Shown here in pieces: positions 1 to 9,540 of a stretch of 64,000 bases of DNA. Numbering within the stretch: position 1 is the first letter of the stretch; every line of letters starts with the position of its first letter. The stretch comes from MVRV01 sp964469905 (GTDB lineage: Bacteria; Desulfobacterota; Syntrophia; Syntrophales; Smithellaceae). The stretch lies in NCBI GenBank assembly GCA_964469905.1, contig CAYXZW010000014.1, positions 1 through 64,000 of the forward strand, in the 5' to 3' direction. The translations under genes were made by a program, and so were the position numbers. The notes below the pieces were generated by a model, which saw only the letters and a list, made by a program, of their open reading frames with translations, had not been told where the DNA came from and ran no database searches.

Positions 1-566
1 GCCGCTTTGCCGGCTGCAATTTATGGTCGGGTAAGGAATCCGATCGCCCGGATGCGGCCTGTAAATTTTGTGATACGGACTTCGTCGGGACGGACGGTCC
101 GGAAGGCGGAAAATTTGCGACTGCCGATGATCTGGTCGCGAAAATAGCCCGATTATGGCTGGCGGATACAAGCGGGTCAATTCGGCCTTTTGTTGTTTGT
201 ACCGGCGGTGAACCGCTATTGCAGCTGGATGCTAAACTGGTTGCGGCGTTGCATCGGGAAAACTTTTTTATTGCTGTGGAGACCAACGGCACTATTTCAC
301 CTCCGGAAGGAATTGACTGGCTTTGTGTCAGTCCCAAAGCCGGAGCCGATTTGGTGGTGCGCGCAGGAGAAGAATTAAAATTAGTATTCCCCCAGAAGGG
401 AGCCGATCCCGCAAAGTTTGCTCATTTGGATTTTCAGTATTATTTTATACAACCGCTGGCGGGAACTGATCTGGCGGAAAATACAAAACTCGCGACGGAA
501 TATGTACTTGCTCATCCGCAATGGCGTCTGAGTTTGCAGCTGCATAAAATATTAGAAATAAAATAG
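1..566 (+). CDS. queE: 7-carboxy-7-deazaguanine synthase QueE (5' partial)
   Basis: Radical SAM enzyme that converts 6-carboxytetrahydropterin to 7-carboxy-7-deazaguanine in queuosine/7-deazaguanine synthesis. The reading frame is open from base 3; the true start lies outside the window. The first visible residues carry the QueE-type widely spaced cluster motif: a Cys in FAGCNLW, then about 14 residues, then CKFC, which is diagnostic against ordinary CX3CX2C radical SAM proteins. Further on are the GGEP motif (TGGEPLLQ) and ETNGT, both typical of the SAM-binding barrel. It ends 10 bases before queD, so the two are probably co-transcribed. Only the amino terminus is missing; the identification is firm. 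Confidence 0.93.
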   Translation, partial: RFAGCNLWSGKESDRPDAACKFCDTDFVGTDGPEGGKFATADDLVAKIARLWLADTSGSIRPFVVCTGGEPLLQLDAKLVAALHRENFFIAVETNGTISPPEGIDWLCVSPKAGADLVVRAGEELKLVFPQKGADPAKFAHLDFQYYFIQPLAGTDLAENTKLATEYVLAHPQWRLSLQLHKILEIK

Positions 567-576
567 GGAGATTTCA

Positions 577-936
577 ATGGAGATTTTTAAAATATTTCAT
601 ATTGATGCAGCGCATCGTCTGCCCAATGTGCCGCCGGGGCATAAGTGTGCTAATCTGCACGGCCATTCTTTCCGTATCTCAATTCATATAAACGGCCCGG
701 TTGATCCCAAGTATGGCTGGGTCATCGATTTTGCCGACATTACTAAAGCCTTTCAACCGCTGCACGACCAACTCGATCATAAATACTTGAATGATATTGA
801 AGGTCTGGAAAATCCCACATCGGAAAATCTGGCCCAGTGGCTCTGGCAGCATTTACAAACGACCCTTCCGCAATTAAGTAAAATAGTCGTTCAGGAAAGC
901 CTGGAGTCGGGTTGTGTTTATGAAGGTGGCTTGTAA
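577..936 (+). CDS. queD: 6-carboxy-5,6,7,8-tetrahydropterin synthase QueD
   Basis: Makes 6-carboxytetrahydropterin from dihydroneopterin triphosphate, the step before QueE. At 119 residues it has the usual QueD length. Visible features: first zinc His in DAAHRL, catalytic Cys in GHKCANLHGH, the two further zinc His in LHGHSF, catalytic Asp/His in DQLDHKYLND and the pterin-anchoring Glu near the end (VVQESLES). A GGGAG-type ribosome site sits 6 bases before the ATG. It directly follows queE. The usual partner queC is not visible here and may lie upstream of the window. Confidence 0.95.
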   Translation: MEIFKIFHIDAAHRLPNVPPGHKCANLHGHSFRISIHINGPVDPKYGWVIDFADITKAFQPLHDQLDHKYLNDIEGLENPTSENLAQWLWQHLQTTLPQLSKIVVQESLESGCVYEGGL

Positions 937-972
937 CAATATATAATGATCGAAACATTGATTTATTTCACC

Positions 973-1001
973 TTGACACTATATGGCAATTTAAGTATAT
1001 T
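973..1001 (+). promoter_or_regulatory. sigma-70-type promoter before the envelope cluster
   Basis: TTGACA at 973-978, a 17-base spacer and TATATT at 996-1001. It lies between queD and the first exported protein of the cluster and would give a leader of roughly 85 bases. The hexamer match and spacing are good; no start-site data exist. Confidence 0.6.
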
Positions 1002-1093
1002 TTTTTCTGGTCGGATTTATAAGAAATTTAGTCAATATCTATTTCTCAACTGCATTATTTTAGATCAAAAAATACAGTTTGACAGGTGTTTTT

Positions 1094-2206
1094 ATGAAAA
1101 AAACCATTATTTTCCTCGTCCTTGTTTTTTTTGCTGTTTCCGTTACTCCCGTTTATGCCCAGCACAAAGTCCGGGCCAAAGGCATGGCCACCATTGCGAA
1201 AAATTTTGTTGATATTGCCCGGAGTAAGGCACTCGATGAAGCACAGCGCAATGCCGTGGAGAAAGCCGTGGGAGTCATGATTACCAGTGCCACCAGCGTC
1301 GAGAATTTTCAAGTGAAAATGGATCGTATTCTTTCCGAATCAAAAGGTTATATCAGCTCTTACAAAATAATTTCCGAAAAAAGAACAGGTGATAACTATG
1401 AGGTAGAAATCGAAGCGGAAATAAGCCAGGGAAAACTGCGCGATAAAATGACGGCAATTAACTTGATTATGGCACGCAAATCCAAGCCGAGATTAATGTT
1501 GGTATTTCCTGAACAGGCAGTCAAAGAAGCTATGGCCGAATCGGCTATGACTAAATATTTTATTGCCCAGGGTTTTAAATTAGTTGATGCCCGGACTATA
1601 AAGAAAAACAAGGATTATGAAAAGTTGCAGGATATTGCGGAGAAGAAAACAATTTCCAGCATTGCCCACCGTTACGGAGCGGAAGTTGTTATTGTCGGTA
1701 CCGTGGAAGCAGTCAGTAATTCCTACAATATAAATAATGTGGAAATTAATAATAATAAGGTCGCGATTTCAGGCAAGGTTATTAATGGTGATACCGGTGA
1801 TATAATTACTACCGGCTCTGAACAGAAAGCAGCTCCGGGTATGAAAGGTGACTTTAAAGCTTTGACTGATGAAGTTGCCACCAAACTGGCCCGTAATTTA
1901 GTTGATAATGTTCTGGAAAACTGGTCGGCGGAATTAGCCAATACCGCAACAGTCAAATTAGTGGTAAGCGGTTTCCAGTCCAATGCCGAGCTTCAGGAGT
2001 TCAAATCCCTGCTGGCGGAAGAAGTTAAAGGATATAAAGGAGCAAATCAACGTTATTATTCACGCGGCAAGGTGGAGTTGGATCTGGAAATTGAAGGCGA
2101 TGCGCAAGCCGTTGCTCATGATATCGAACAAATTACAGTTAAAAAGAAAAAGATGAAAGTTTTAGAGATAAGCCCAAACAGAGTTGAAGCAGTTCTTGAG
2201 CGTTAA
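1094..2206 (+). CDS. exported FlgT-N/LPP20-like protein
   Basis: Predicted periplasmic protein of 370 residues. The ATG at 1094 is chosen over an upstream TTG because it follows an ACAGG site and begins a clean signal peptide (MKKTIIFLVLVFF..., cleavage near VYAQ). Residues about 25-120 read as the FlgT amino-terminal / LPP20-type domain: an alpha-beta unit with SKALDEAQRNAVEKAVG, followed by a region on a CsgG/TolB-like plan (RLMLVFPEQ...GAEVVIVGTVE). FlgT in Vibrio builds flagellar H/T rings, but no flagellar genes are near, so a flagellar role is not implied. First gene of a five-gene exported-protein cluster. Confidence 0.7.
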   Translation: MKKTIIFLVLVFFAVSVTPVYAQHKVRAKGMATIAKNFVDIARSKALDEAQRNAVEKAVGVMITSATSVENFQVKMDRILSESKGYISSYKIISEKRTGDNYEVEIEAEISQGKLRDKMTAINLIMARKSKPRLMLVFPEQAVKEAMAESAMTKYFIAQGFKLVDARTIKKNKDYEKLQDIAEKKTISSIAHRYGAEVVIVGTVEAVSNSYNINNVEINNNKVAISGKVINGDTGDIITTGSEQKAAPGMKGDFKALTDEVATKLARNLVDNVLENWSAELANTATVKLVVSGFQSNAELQEFKSLLAEEVKGYKGANQRYYSRGKVELDLEIEGDAQAVAHDIEQITVKKKKMKVLEISPNRVEAVLER

Positions 2207-2245
2207 GAAGCTATATTTTAAGCATAACTTATGTTGGAGGATAGT

Positions 2246-4234
2246 ATGAAATCTAATAAAATGTACAAAGTAATTGCTGTTGGAATTATGATCATTTTTC
2301 TGGCCGCCTGTGGTGCCGTCAATGAAAGTTTTAAACAAGGGCAGCAATTTGTCAAAGATAACCGCTGGGAAGAAGCGATTGCCTATTTTGAAAAAGCCGT
2401 GAAGGATGAACCGGAAAATCAGGAATTTAAAGATGCCCTTACCCGAGCCAAACAGGATGCGGCGAAAGCTCGTTTAGCTAAAGCCAGACAAGCACTGGCA
2501 TCGGCGCAAAACAATCTTCCTGCTCTGGAAAAGATTACCCGAGATGTCGATGTGATGGCGGCGATGGATCCAACCAGCTCCGATATAAAAGCGCTGCGCA
2601 ATGATCTGACTGGAAAGGTAAGTGATTTAAAAGCTTCCTTGAAAAGTTTGTATCAGCAGGCCGAAATGGATATGCAAAAAGAAGATTGGACTGCAGCGTT
2701 AGCCAAATTGAATCAAGTAAACAAAATATTCCCCAACTATGAAGATACCGGCAGCAGGCTTATGCGCAGCCGGCAGGAGGGAGTGAAGGTTCTTTATCAG
2801 CAGGCTAATGAACTTGGCCGCCAGGAAGAGTGGAAAATGGCTGCCGAAGCTTTCAAAATGGCGATGGATATTAATCCGAGCTATCTCGATGTTGCCCGAA
2901 GGTATGAAGATGCCAAACAGAAAGATAATTTGAACTACTACATGGTTGCCGGTGGCAAGGCGGAGGCAGCGAAGAATTGGGAACGGGCAATAATCCTTTA
3001 TGAAAAAGCAATGGACTATCCGTCGGTTGATCCGGCGTTGGCGGGTAAGCTCGATGCAATCAAAGCCAAGGCCAGCCAGATTTATTTTGATGAATCCGTG
3101 AAACTGGTAAGACTGGGGAAGCTTTATGCCGCAATGAAAAAGCTGGAGGTAGCGCGCAAATATTCATCTTCACTGCAGAGTGATCCTCTTTATAAAGAAC
3201 ATCTAACCGTCGCTTGTGATGCCCTCATGAAACGGGCCGAAAAATCATCAGAGAAAGAATTATGGGGCAATGCTTTGGTTTGGATGCAAAAAATTGAAGC
3301 AGTAAATCCCAACTATCCTGAACTATTTCAAAAAATGATTGAAGTTAAAGACTCCATTAATAAGAGAATTCGTAAATCTATTGCCGTGTTTGATTTCAGC
3401 TCTCCCAGTGCGGAAAAGGACGCCGGTAAAATTGCCGCCAATAAGTTGATTGCCTTCCTCCATAAAAATGCGAGCGCCGATTTGCGTATTATTGAGCGTG
3501 AAAATCTGCAGTCCATTTTAAAGGAAATGCAGCTCAGTCAGACCGGACTGGTCGATATTAAGACAGCCCAAAGCGTCGGTAAGATGCGCGGTATTGATAC
3601 TTTTATCATGGGTGATGTCTTGCATTTTTCGACAAAATACTCCGATGCGCCCAGCCAGAACCAAGTTAAAGTGCTTGTAAACGAAGAAGAAATACGCAAT
3701 CCGGAATTTTCCGACTGGCTGATGCTTAATCCCAAGCCTTCCGCAGAAGATTTGAAAAATGCTCCGGCAAGGACAATCAAGAAGCCTAACTACCAGCTTC
3801 TTTCCTATAAACAAGGTGTTGCGAAAATTAGTGCTCTTTTAGAAATTTCATTTAAACTTGTTGATACGCAGACTGGAGAAAATATTTTTGCCAGTACTGT
3901 TTCCGGCAAGTTGATTAAGGAAGATAAGTATCAAGATGGTGTTCCCATTGCCAATATAACTCAAGATCCCCTGGAATTACCTTCAGAGGCAGAAGTGCTC
4001 GATGAAATCACTAATACGAAGGTTTCGGAAATGGGCAGCGGTATTCTAAAGCATTTCCAGAGCCTGGAAGTTGAATATTATAACCAGGCACAATCTCAAC
4101 AGAAACGCCGCAATCTGGATATGGCTATCGAAAAATATACGGATGCTGTTTTTGACGAGAAACTAAAAGGGATTTCTACTCCGATATCCCAGAAATCATT
4201 AGAAATAATAGATAAGCTGGTTGCTGATAGATAA
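2246..4234 (+). CDS. TPR lipoprotein with CsgG-like domain
   Basis: Outer-membrane-type lipoprotein of 662 residues. The start at 2246 is preferred because GGAGG lies at 2236-2240, inside the longer reading frame. A lipobox LAAC follows a hydrophobic stretch. Residues about 25-360 are helical TPR-like repeats (for example QQFVKDNRWEEAIAYFEKA and GRQEEWKMAAEAFKMA). From about 365 a CsgG-type domain begins (KSIAVFDFSS, then LRIIERENLQSILKEMQLS and GIDTFIMGDV). CsgG proteins form secretion channels or structural rings in the outer membrane; the long TPR front is not part of curli CsgG. No csgA/B/E/F genes are present. Confidence 0.75.
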   Translation: MKSNKMYKVIAVGIMIIFLAACGAVNESFKQGQQFVKDNRWEEAIAYFEKAVKDEPENQEFKDALTRAKQDAAKARLAKARQALASAQNNLPALEKITRDVDVMAAMDPTSSDIKALRNDLTGKVSDLKASLKSLYQQAEMDMQKEDWTAALAKLNQVNKIFPNYEDTGSRLMRSRQEGVKVLYQQANELGRQEEWKMAAEAFKMAMDINPSYLDVARRYEDAKQKDNLNYYMVAGGKAEAAKNWERAIILYEKAMDYPSVDPALAGKLDAIKAKASQIYFDESVKLVRLGKLYAAMKKLEVARKYSSSLQSDPLYKEHLTVACDALMKRAEKSSEKELWGNALVWMQKIEAVNPNYPELFQKMIEVKDSINKRIRKSIAVFDFSSPSAEKDAGKIAANKLIAFLHKNASADLRIIERENLQSILKEMQLSQTGLVDIKTAQSVGKMRGIDTFIMGDVLHFSTKYSDAPSQNQVKVLVNEEEIRNPEFSDWLMLNPKPSAEDLKNAPARTIKKPNYQLLSYKQGVAKISALLEISFKLVDTQTGENIFASTVSGKLIKEDKYQDGVPIANITQDPLELPSEAEVLDEITNTKVSEMGSGILKHFQSLEVEYYNQAQSQQKRRNLDMAIEKYTDAVFDEKLKGISTPISQKSLEIIDKLVADR

Positions 4235-4284
4235 TAGTATTTTGATTATTAAATAATACCGACGGATTTGATTGGAGACGGCAA

Positions 4285-6534
4285 ATGCCCAAAAAAATCT
4301 TTATTGCGCTTGTTTTGCCCCTGATATTTTTTATCTGCGCCGGAAAAGCGGAGGCAGGTAAAATATCTGTTTTCAATTTTGCGACCGCCAATCTGGAAGC
4401 TTCCGGATTGGGAACTACAGTTACTAACCAGTTGACCAATGTTTTAAAAAATAATTCTGCCATTTCCTTGCTGGACCGGAAAGATCTGGAAGCTTTCTTG
4501 AACTTTAATGACCTACAGCAGAATGATCAAATCGACAACGTTGTTAAAATAGGAACACAACTGGGACTTGATTTTATTATTGTCGGCTCGGTGGATAAAC
4601 GCGGTTCGGCTATTTATGTCCAATGTAGTTTAATTCAGATTGATAAAAAGAAAGAAGTTTATAGTGAACGGGTAAGGGCATTTGGCGAAACGGCATTATC
4701 GGCGGAAATCGTCAAATTAGGTTCTTTAATATCAGCGGCTTTAAAGAAGCACAGTCCTGCAGATTTCAGAGCATCAGGGTCTGGTGGCAAGGCAGAAGCC
4801 GTTTATCCGGCTAATTTTCAGAAAATTCCCGGCAATAAAAAAATTATATTGCGCTGGCAGGAAACTGCCGGATTTGCCGGTGCCGGCTATGAAGTCTATC
4901 GCGCCCTGAATGAAGCCGGTCCTTTTGCCACGATCGGGCAGACTGACAAACTCGAATACAGTGACTCAAGTGTTGAGAATGGCAGTACCTATTTTTATAA
5001 GATAAGAGCATATGACAAAGCTGGCCGTGTGAGTGATTTTACGCCGGTCCTTTCCGCCAGTACCGATTTTGCACCTAATCCGCCGATAATTATAAAGACA
5101 GAAGGGCGATCCAAGAGTATTTTGATCGTCTGGGTTGCCAATCCATTGAAAAGCGAGGACACGGCCCGACTTTCCGGTTACAGAATTTACCGTGCCAAAG
5201 CGGAAGACGGTCCTTATCAGGAGATAACTAAAATTTCGGCCGATAATATTGCCTCCGAAAGTTCCGAAGGGAAAATATTGTATCGCGATAAAGCACTTCC
5301 TGACGGCAGTATATATTTTTATCGTCTGGCTGCTTTCAACGAAAAAGATATTGAAAGTGAATTCAGTCATCCTTTGAAGGGAACAGCTCTGGCGAAAGTT
5401 GTTTCCGTCAATACTCAGAGCAATTTAATTCGGGAAGTCAAGGTGACCTGGGCTGGTGTTCAGTCTCCTTTTATTGCCGCCTATAATATATATCGCGGCC
5501 TTAAAGCGGAAGACAATTTTACAAAAATTAAAAAAATAAGTGCAGCGGAACTCAAAGATAATTTTCAATATTCAGATACTGAAGGTTTGGGCGACAAAAT
5601 AAATTATTTTTATTATGTAACGGCAGAAGACGACTTGGGAGTAGAGACAAGCCCTTCACCGGTGGCCCAGGCAACAACGAGAGATGTCCCGCCGAAAATG
5701 GAAAACTTTGCCGCCCGCAATGGACTGGTGAAAAAAGTCGAGCTTACCTGGACAGCGGCAAAGTTAGAAGAGGTTGAAGGATACAACATTTATTGGGCTC
5801 CCGAAAAAGACGGCCCTTATAATTTGCTCAAGAAAATAAGTGGTCGGGAAAACAACATTTATCTCGATGATGCCCGGGGTTTTGACTCGCTGGCAGACAA
5901 TAAAACTTATTACTACAAATTAACCGCTTATAACAAGGTGGCGGCGGAAAGCTTGCCTGTACTGGCTTCGGCGACAACCAAACCAAGGCCGCAAAAGCCT
6001 TCCGGCCTGAAAGGTGAGGCGCTGAAAGTTAAAGAAGTGCCGCTTGCATGGCAGGCAAATACCGAGAAAGATATTATCGTTTATCATGTATACCGGAGTC
6101 TGGGCGAAAAAAATGATTTTTCCAAAGTAGCCAAAGTTGATAAAGCTTCTTATACGGATAAAGGATTGAAAGACGGAGTCGTCTATCGTTATAAAATTCA
6201 GGCGGAAGATAAAGATGGATTAGTGAGCGATCAATCCGAGCTTGTTGCCGTAAGCACCAAGCCCAGACCGAAATCACCGGAAGGTTTGAGTGGCCGATTT
6301 GCAGCCGGCAAAGCGGAAATCAGCTGGAGCGCCAATAAAGAAGCGGATATTGCTCAATACGTCGTTTACGAAAAAAGTTTTTTCAGTCTGGAAAAATTAG
6401 CGGAAGTAAAATCAACGAGCTATACAGACGGTTCTATTGTTAAAGGAAAAAACAAGATATATGCAATTACTGCGGTTGATCGCGACGGCTTGGAGAGCGA
6501 ACCCAGTACTGAAGTGAATATCTCCGCAAAATAA
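4285..6534 (+). CDS. exported CsgG/TolB-like protein with six fibronectin III domains
   Basis: Protein of 749 residues with a signal peptide cleaved near KAEAG. Residues about 25-155 resemble the CsgG/TolB amino-terminal fold (KISVFNFAT, SLLDRKDLEAFL, LGLDFIIVGSVDKR). After a short linker there are six fibronectin type III repeats starting near residues 170, 265, 370, 465, 565 and 660. Each shows the signature W in strand B and a late Y-x-Y-x-V/I element (YFYKIRAYDKAG, YYYKLTAYN, YRYKIQAEDKDG). FnIII modules generally mediate extracellular or periplasmic contacts. ATG follows a GGAG site. It lies 50 bases behind the TPR-CsgG lipoprotein, implying one operon. Confidence 0.75.
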   Translation: MPKKIFIALVLPLIFFICAGKAEAGKISVFNFATANLEASGLGTTVTNQLTNVLKNNSAISLLDRKDLEAFLNFNDLQQNDQIDNVVKIGTQLGLDFIIVGSVDKRGSAIYVQCSLIQIDKKKEVYSERVRAFGETALSAEIVKLGSLISAALKKHSPADFRASGSGGKAEAVYPANFQKIPGNKKIILRWQETAGFAGAGYEVYRALNEAGPFATIGQTDKLEYSDSSVENGSTYFYKIRAYDKAGRVSDFTPVLSASTDFAPNPPIIIKTEGRSKSILIVWVANPLKSEDTARLSGYRIYRAKAEDGPYQEITKISADNIASESSEGKILYRDKALPDGSIYFYRLAAFNEKDIESEFSHPLKGTALAKVVSVNTQSNLIREVKVTWAGVQSPFIAAYNIYRGLKAEDNFTKIKKISAAELKDNFQYSDTEGLGDKINYFYYVTAEDDLGVETSPSPVAQATTRDVPPKMENFAARNGLVKKVELTWTAAKLEEVEGYNIYWAPEKDGPYNLLKKISGRENNIYLDDARGFDSLADNKTYYYKLTAYNKVAAESLPVLASATTKPRPQKPSGLKGEALKVKEVPLAWQANTEKDIIVYHVYRSLGEKNDFSKVAKVDKASYTDKGLKDGVVYRYKIQAEDKDGLVSDQSELVAVSTKPRPKSPEGLSGRFAAGKAEISWSANKEADIAQYVVYEKSFFSLEKLAEVKSTSYTDGSIVKGKNKIYAITAVDRDGLESEPSTEVNISAK

Positions 6535-6600
6535 ACAGCGCTCTTTTTTGATTAGGCCGTTGTAAAAAATTAAGTGTGCCGTTTAAAAAGCTAGACGGCA

Positions 6601-6656
6601 TAAGGAGCAGTAACGAAATTGCCCCGAAAGTAACAGTAATTCTCTAACGGCTCCTA
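6601..6656. repeat. imperfect palindromic repeat, copy A
   Basis: A 56-base imperfect inverted repeat between two envelope genes. Its left end (TAAGGAGCAGTAACGAAAT) matches the reverse complement of the right end of the element at 13786-13840 at 18 of 19 bases, and its right end (TAACGGCTCCTA) matches the other end with one change. The two are therefore inverted copies of a dispersed element. Confidence 0.7.
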
Positions 6657-6672
6657 AGAAAGGGAAACTTAT

Positions 6673-9420
6673 ATGAAGAAGTCTTTTAAATTATTGGCTA
6701 TTTTGTTTCTCCTGCCGGTCTTTATTTCCTTGCAAAGCTGTCTTGTCGCCACACAAAGTACAATTATAACACCAGAAATAAGATCTTTGTATGAAGGTGA
6801 TTATAAAATTGATCCTTACATGAAAGATCACGTCCCGAAATCAGTTGCCGTTATGCCCTTTGTGGACTTGTCCAAAAGCAAAGAAGGTTTTGATACTATG
6901 CGGCGCGGGTTTTACAACCATTTCAGCTCTCTTCCTTTCAAGGATATGGAGCTTTACCGGGTGGATAATACTTTAAGAAAAGCCGGGTTAACCGACCCTG
7001 AAGCAATACGTAAGATGCCTCCACAGGAATTGGGCAAGCTTCTCGGTGTTGATGCTGTTGTTTTCGGTGAGATCTCGGATTTTGATAAATTATTTCTGGT
7101 TATGTATTCCAATGTTTCCGTTGGCGCGGAAATTAAAATGTACGATACGAAAACAGGCAATTTCCTCTGGAGTGGGAAACACATTGTCCGCAAGCATGAA
7201 GGCGGCATATCTGTGAACCCGATCGGTATCGTTGCCACGATCATTGCCACATCAATGAATGTGCGTGACATTCAGTTGCTGCGAGCCAATGACGATCTTT
7301 TCCGCGAAATGGTGAAAACAATTCCGGTGCCGCATATTGCCGACATGCTCCGGCCACCGATTATAACCCTTCTCACTCAGGATTCCAAGGGCCTGCCGAA
7401 AAAGGCCGGAGATGAAATCAAGGTTGTCATTCAGGGTACGCCTAAAATGCAGGCATACTTTGATATAGGCGATTATAAGAAAAATATTGAGATGCAGGAA
7501 GTCGAACCGGGCGGCTATTACGGTGTTTATAAAGTAGTGCCGGGTGACAACATTGACAAAGCGATTATCACAGGCTATCTCCGGGATGATGCCGGCAATA
7601 CGGCACAATGGGTCGATGCGATCAGTTCGGTAACTCTGCTGACAACTCCTCCGCCCCAGCCCGGTAATTTGACCGGTGTGGGACGCAATGCCCTGGTTTT
7701 ATTAAACTGGGAAAAATCTTCTGCCACATATCTGGCCGGTTACAAAGTTTATCGATCCTTGACGCCGCTCAGCGGTTATGTGGAAATTGCCAAAACGGAA
7801 GTTACCGAATATCGTGATGCCGGAACTGCTCTGGTAAATTCACAGAAGTATTATTACCGGGTTTCCGCTTATGATGTTGCCGGCAATGAAAGCAAAATGG
7901 CACAGGTAACAGGTATGCCGGTAGCGCCCGGACCAACTGCTGTTTCCGGAGTAATTGAAGCCGATACAATCTGGTATTCCGGCGCCAGCCCCTACATTCT
8001 GGAAAAAGACGTTATTGTTAAAGACAAAGCGCTTTTAACTATTGAGCCCGGAACAGAAATCAAATCCCGGGTAGGTGCGCTGATTATCGAAGGAAGAATC
8101 TCCGCGCAGGGAGATAACGATCATATCATCAATTTCGATTCTACAGGCGAAGGTCAATTATGGCCGGGTATCGTTTTTGCCAATGTTAAAGATAAAGAAA
8201 ACGTCATTAAATTTGTGAGGATTAAAAATGCGAGGACGGCGATCAATTGTCAGGCGTCTTCTCCCCGAATAGAAATGTCCGAGTTTACACAAAATAATGA
8301 AGTTTTAAGGATTCAGGGGGCATTTTCCAAACCGGAAATTACGAAGAATTCCATTTATAAGAACAAGGGAGTTTCTATTTCTGTTAGTGACGGAGCGGTG
8401 CCGGAGATTAAAGAAAACTCTATTCTGGATAACGAAAATACCGGTTTGCTGGTGCAATCTGCGGCTCCGGAGTTTGTGCGGAACATAATAGCAAGAAATA
8501 ACAATAACGGTATCGTGGTGAAGGGTGCCGGAATAAATATCAGCCGTAACAATATTGTCGATAATAAACCTTATAATATTGTAGGCAATATGGCCGGTGC
8601 TTCCGTTAAAGCGCAGGACAACTGGTGGGGTAGTTCCAAGTTTCTGGAAATATTGGCCGGCATTCAGGGAAGAGTAGATATTGCCACTGTGCTGGATGGC
8701 GCTTATCCGCAGGGGAAATCTCTGGCTGTCAACGCACTGGGCAAACAGTTGAGTGGTGAAATCAAGACCGATTCCTATTTGATCCTGTCCAACAGCCCTT
8801 ATCGGGTAACTAAAGATGTGATTATTAACGGCGGGGCGACACTTTACATCGAACCGGGAGTTGTTATTGAATTTGAACAAAAAACTTCTCTGATTGCCGA
8901 AGACGGCGGCATCATTGCCCGTGGTACAAAAGAAAATCCCATAACATTTACCGCCGCGGCTTCTTCTCCGACACCGGGCTTTTATAACAACGCCGTGCGT
9001 TTATCCAAGCAATCCAAGGTGAATAGCTCTTTTGCCTACTGCATTATCAAATATGCCACAACGGCCTTTGATATTTATGCCGGAGCACCGGAAATTTCCT
9101 ATTGTAATATTATTAATTCGGCACAGAATGCGGTGTTTTGCCGTAATGATGCCACGCCTGTATTGTTCTATAATACATTTGCCGAAAACCACGGCGAAGG
9201 TGCGATTAAGTGTGTCGGTATGGCCAATCCCAAGATCAACAACAATAATTTTATTGGCAACACAGTGGCGATTCAGAGTTTTTCCACCATTTATATCGAT
9301 GCCCGCAACAACTGGTGGGGAGCCACCCCCCCGGATCAAAACATGATTTGGGGTGATAATATCAATATCAAACCCTGGCTGACCAAAGAAGAACCGAAAG
9401 CATTTTCGGAGAAAAAATAA
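6673..9420 (+). CDS. GNA1162/DUF799-like lipoprotein with FnIII and two beta-helix blocks
   Basis: Large lipoprotein, 915 residues, lipobox LQSC after a hydrophobic leader. Residues about 45-235 look like the GNA1162 (DUF799) lipoprotein family (SVAVMPFVDLS, GKLLGVDAVVFGEI, YDTKTGNFLWSG). Then come an Ig-like stretch (to about 325), one FnIII domain (about 330-415) and two successive right-handed beta-helix blocks. Both blocks open with a matching strand (LLTIEPGTEI and LYIEPGVVIEF) and both end with an NNWWG/DNWWG motif, so they look like an internal duplication. The parallel beta-helix suggests a surface or polysaccharide-contacting module; no catalytic residues could be assigned. Confidence 0.75.
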   Translation: MKKSFKLLAILFLLPVFISLQSCLVATQSTIITPEIRSLYEGDYKIDPYMKDHVPKSVAVMPFVDLSKSKEGFDTMRRGFYNHFSSLPFKDMELYRVDNTLRKAGLTDPEAIRKMPPQELGKLLGVDAVVFGEISDFDKLFLVMYSNVSVGAEIKMYDTKTGNFLWSGKHIVRKHEGGISVNPIGIVATIIATSMNVRDIQLLRANDDLFREMVKTIPVPHIADMLRPPIITLLTQDSKGLPKKAGDEIKVVIQGTPKMQAYFDIGDYKKNIEMQEVEPGGYYGVYKVVPGDNIDKAIITGYLRDDAGNTAQWVDAISSVTLLTTPPPQPGNLTGVGRNALVLLNWEKSSATYLAGYKVYRSLTPLSGYVEIAKTEVTEYRDAGTALVNSQKYYYRVSAYDVAGNESKMAQVTGMPVAPGPTAVSGVIEADTIWYSGASPYILEKDVIVKDKALLTIEPGTEIKSRVGALIIEGRISAQGDNDHIINFDSTGEGQLWPGIVFANVKDKENVIKFVRIKNARTAINCQASSPRIEMSEFTQNNEVLRIQGAFSKPEITKNSIYKNKGVSISVSDGAVPEIKENSILDNENTGLLVQSAAPEFVRNIIARNNNNGIVVKGAGINISRNNIVDNKPYNIVGNMAGASVKAQDNWWGSSKFLEILAGIQGRVDIATVLDGAYPQGKSLAVNALGKQLSGEIKTDSYLILSNSPYRVTKDVIINGGATLYIEPGVVIEFEQKTSLIAEDGGIIARGTKENPITFTAAASSPTPGFYNNAVRLSKQSKVNSSFAYCIIKYATTAFDIYAGAPEISYCNIINSAQNAVFCRNDATPVLFYNTFAENHGEGAIKCVGMANPKINNNNFIGNTVAIQSFSTIYIDARNNWWGATPPDQNMIWGDNINIKPWLTKEEPKAFSEKK

Positions 9421-9540
9421 TAATGGAATTCTTGTTGCAACATCCAGGGTATTTTGATATTTTTTTAAAAAATATTTAGAGAACGAAAGACTTGTTTTCC
9501 AGGATAATTAATCTTAGGCAAACAACAAAGGAGGATGTAT

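Noticed and set aside
8305..8880. 191-codon minus-strand frame in the beta-helix lipoprotein gene
   Set aside because: Low-complexity beta-helix coding DNA gives open reverse frames; no support for translation.
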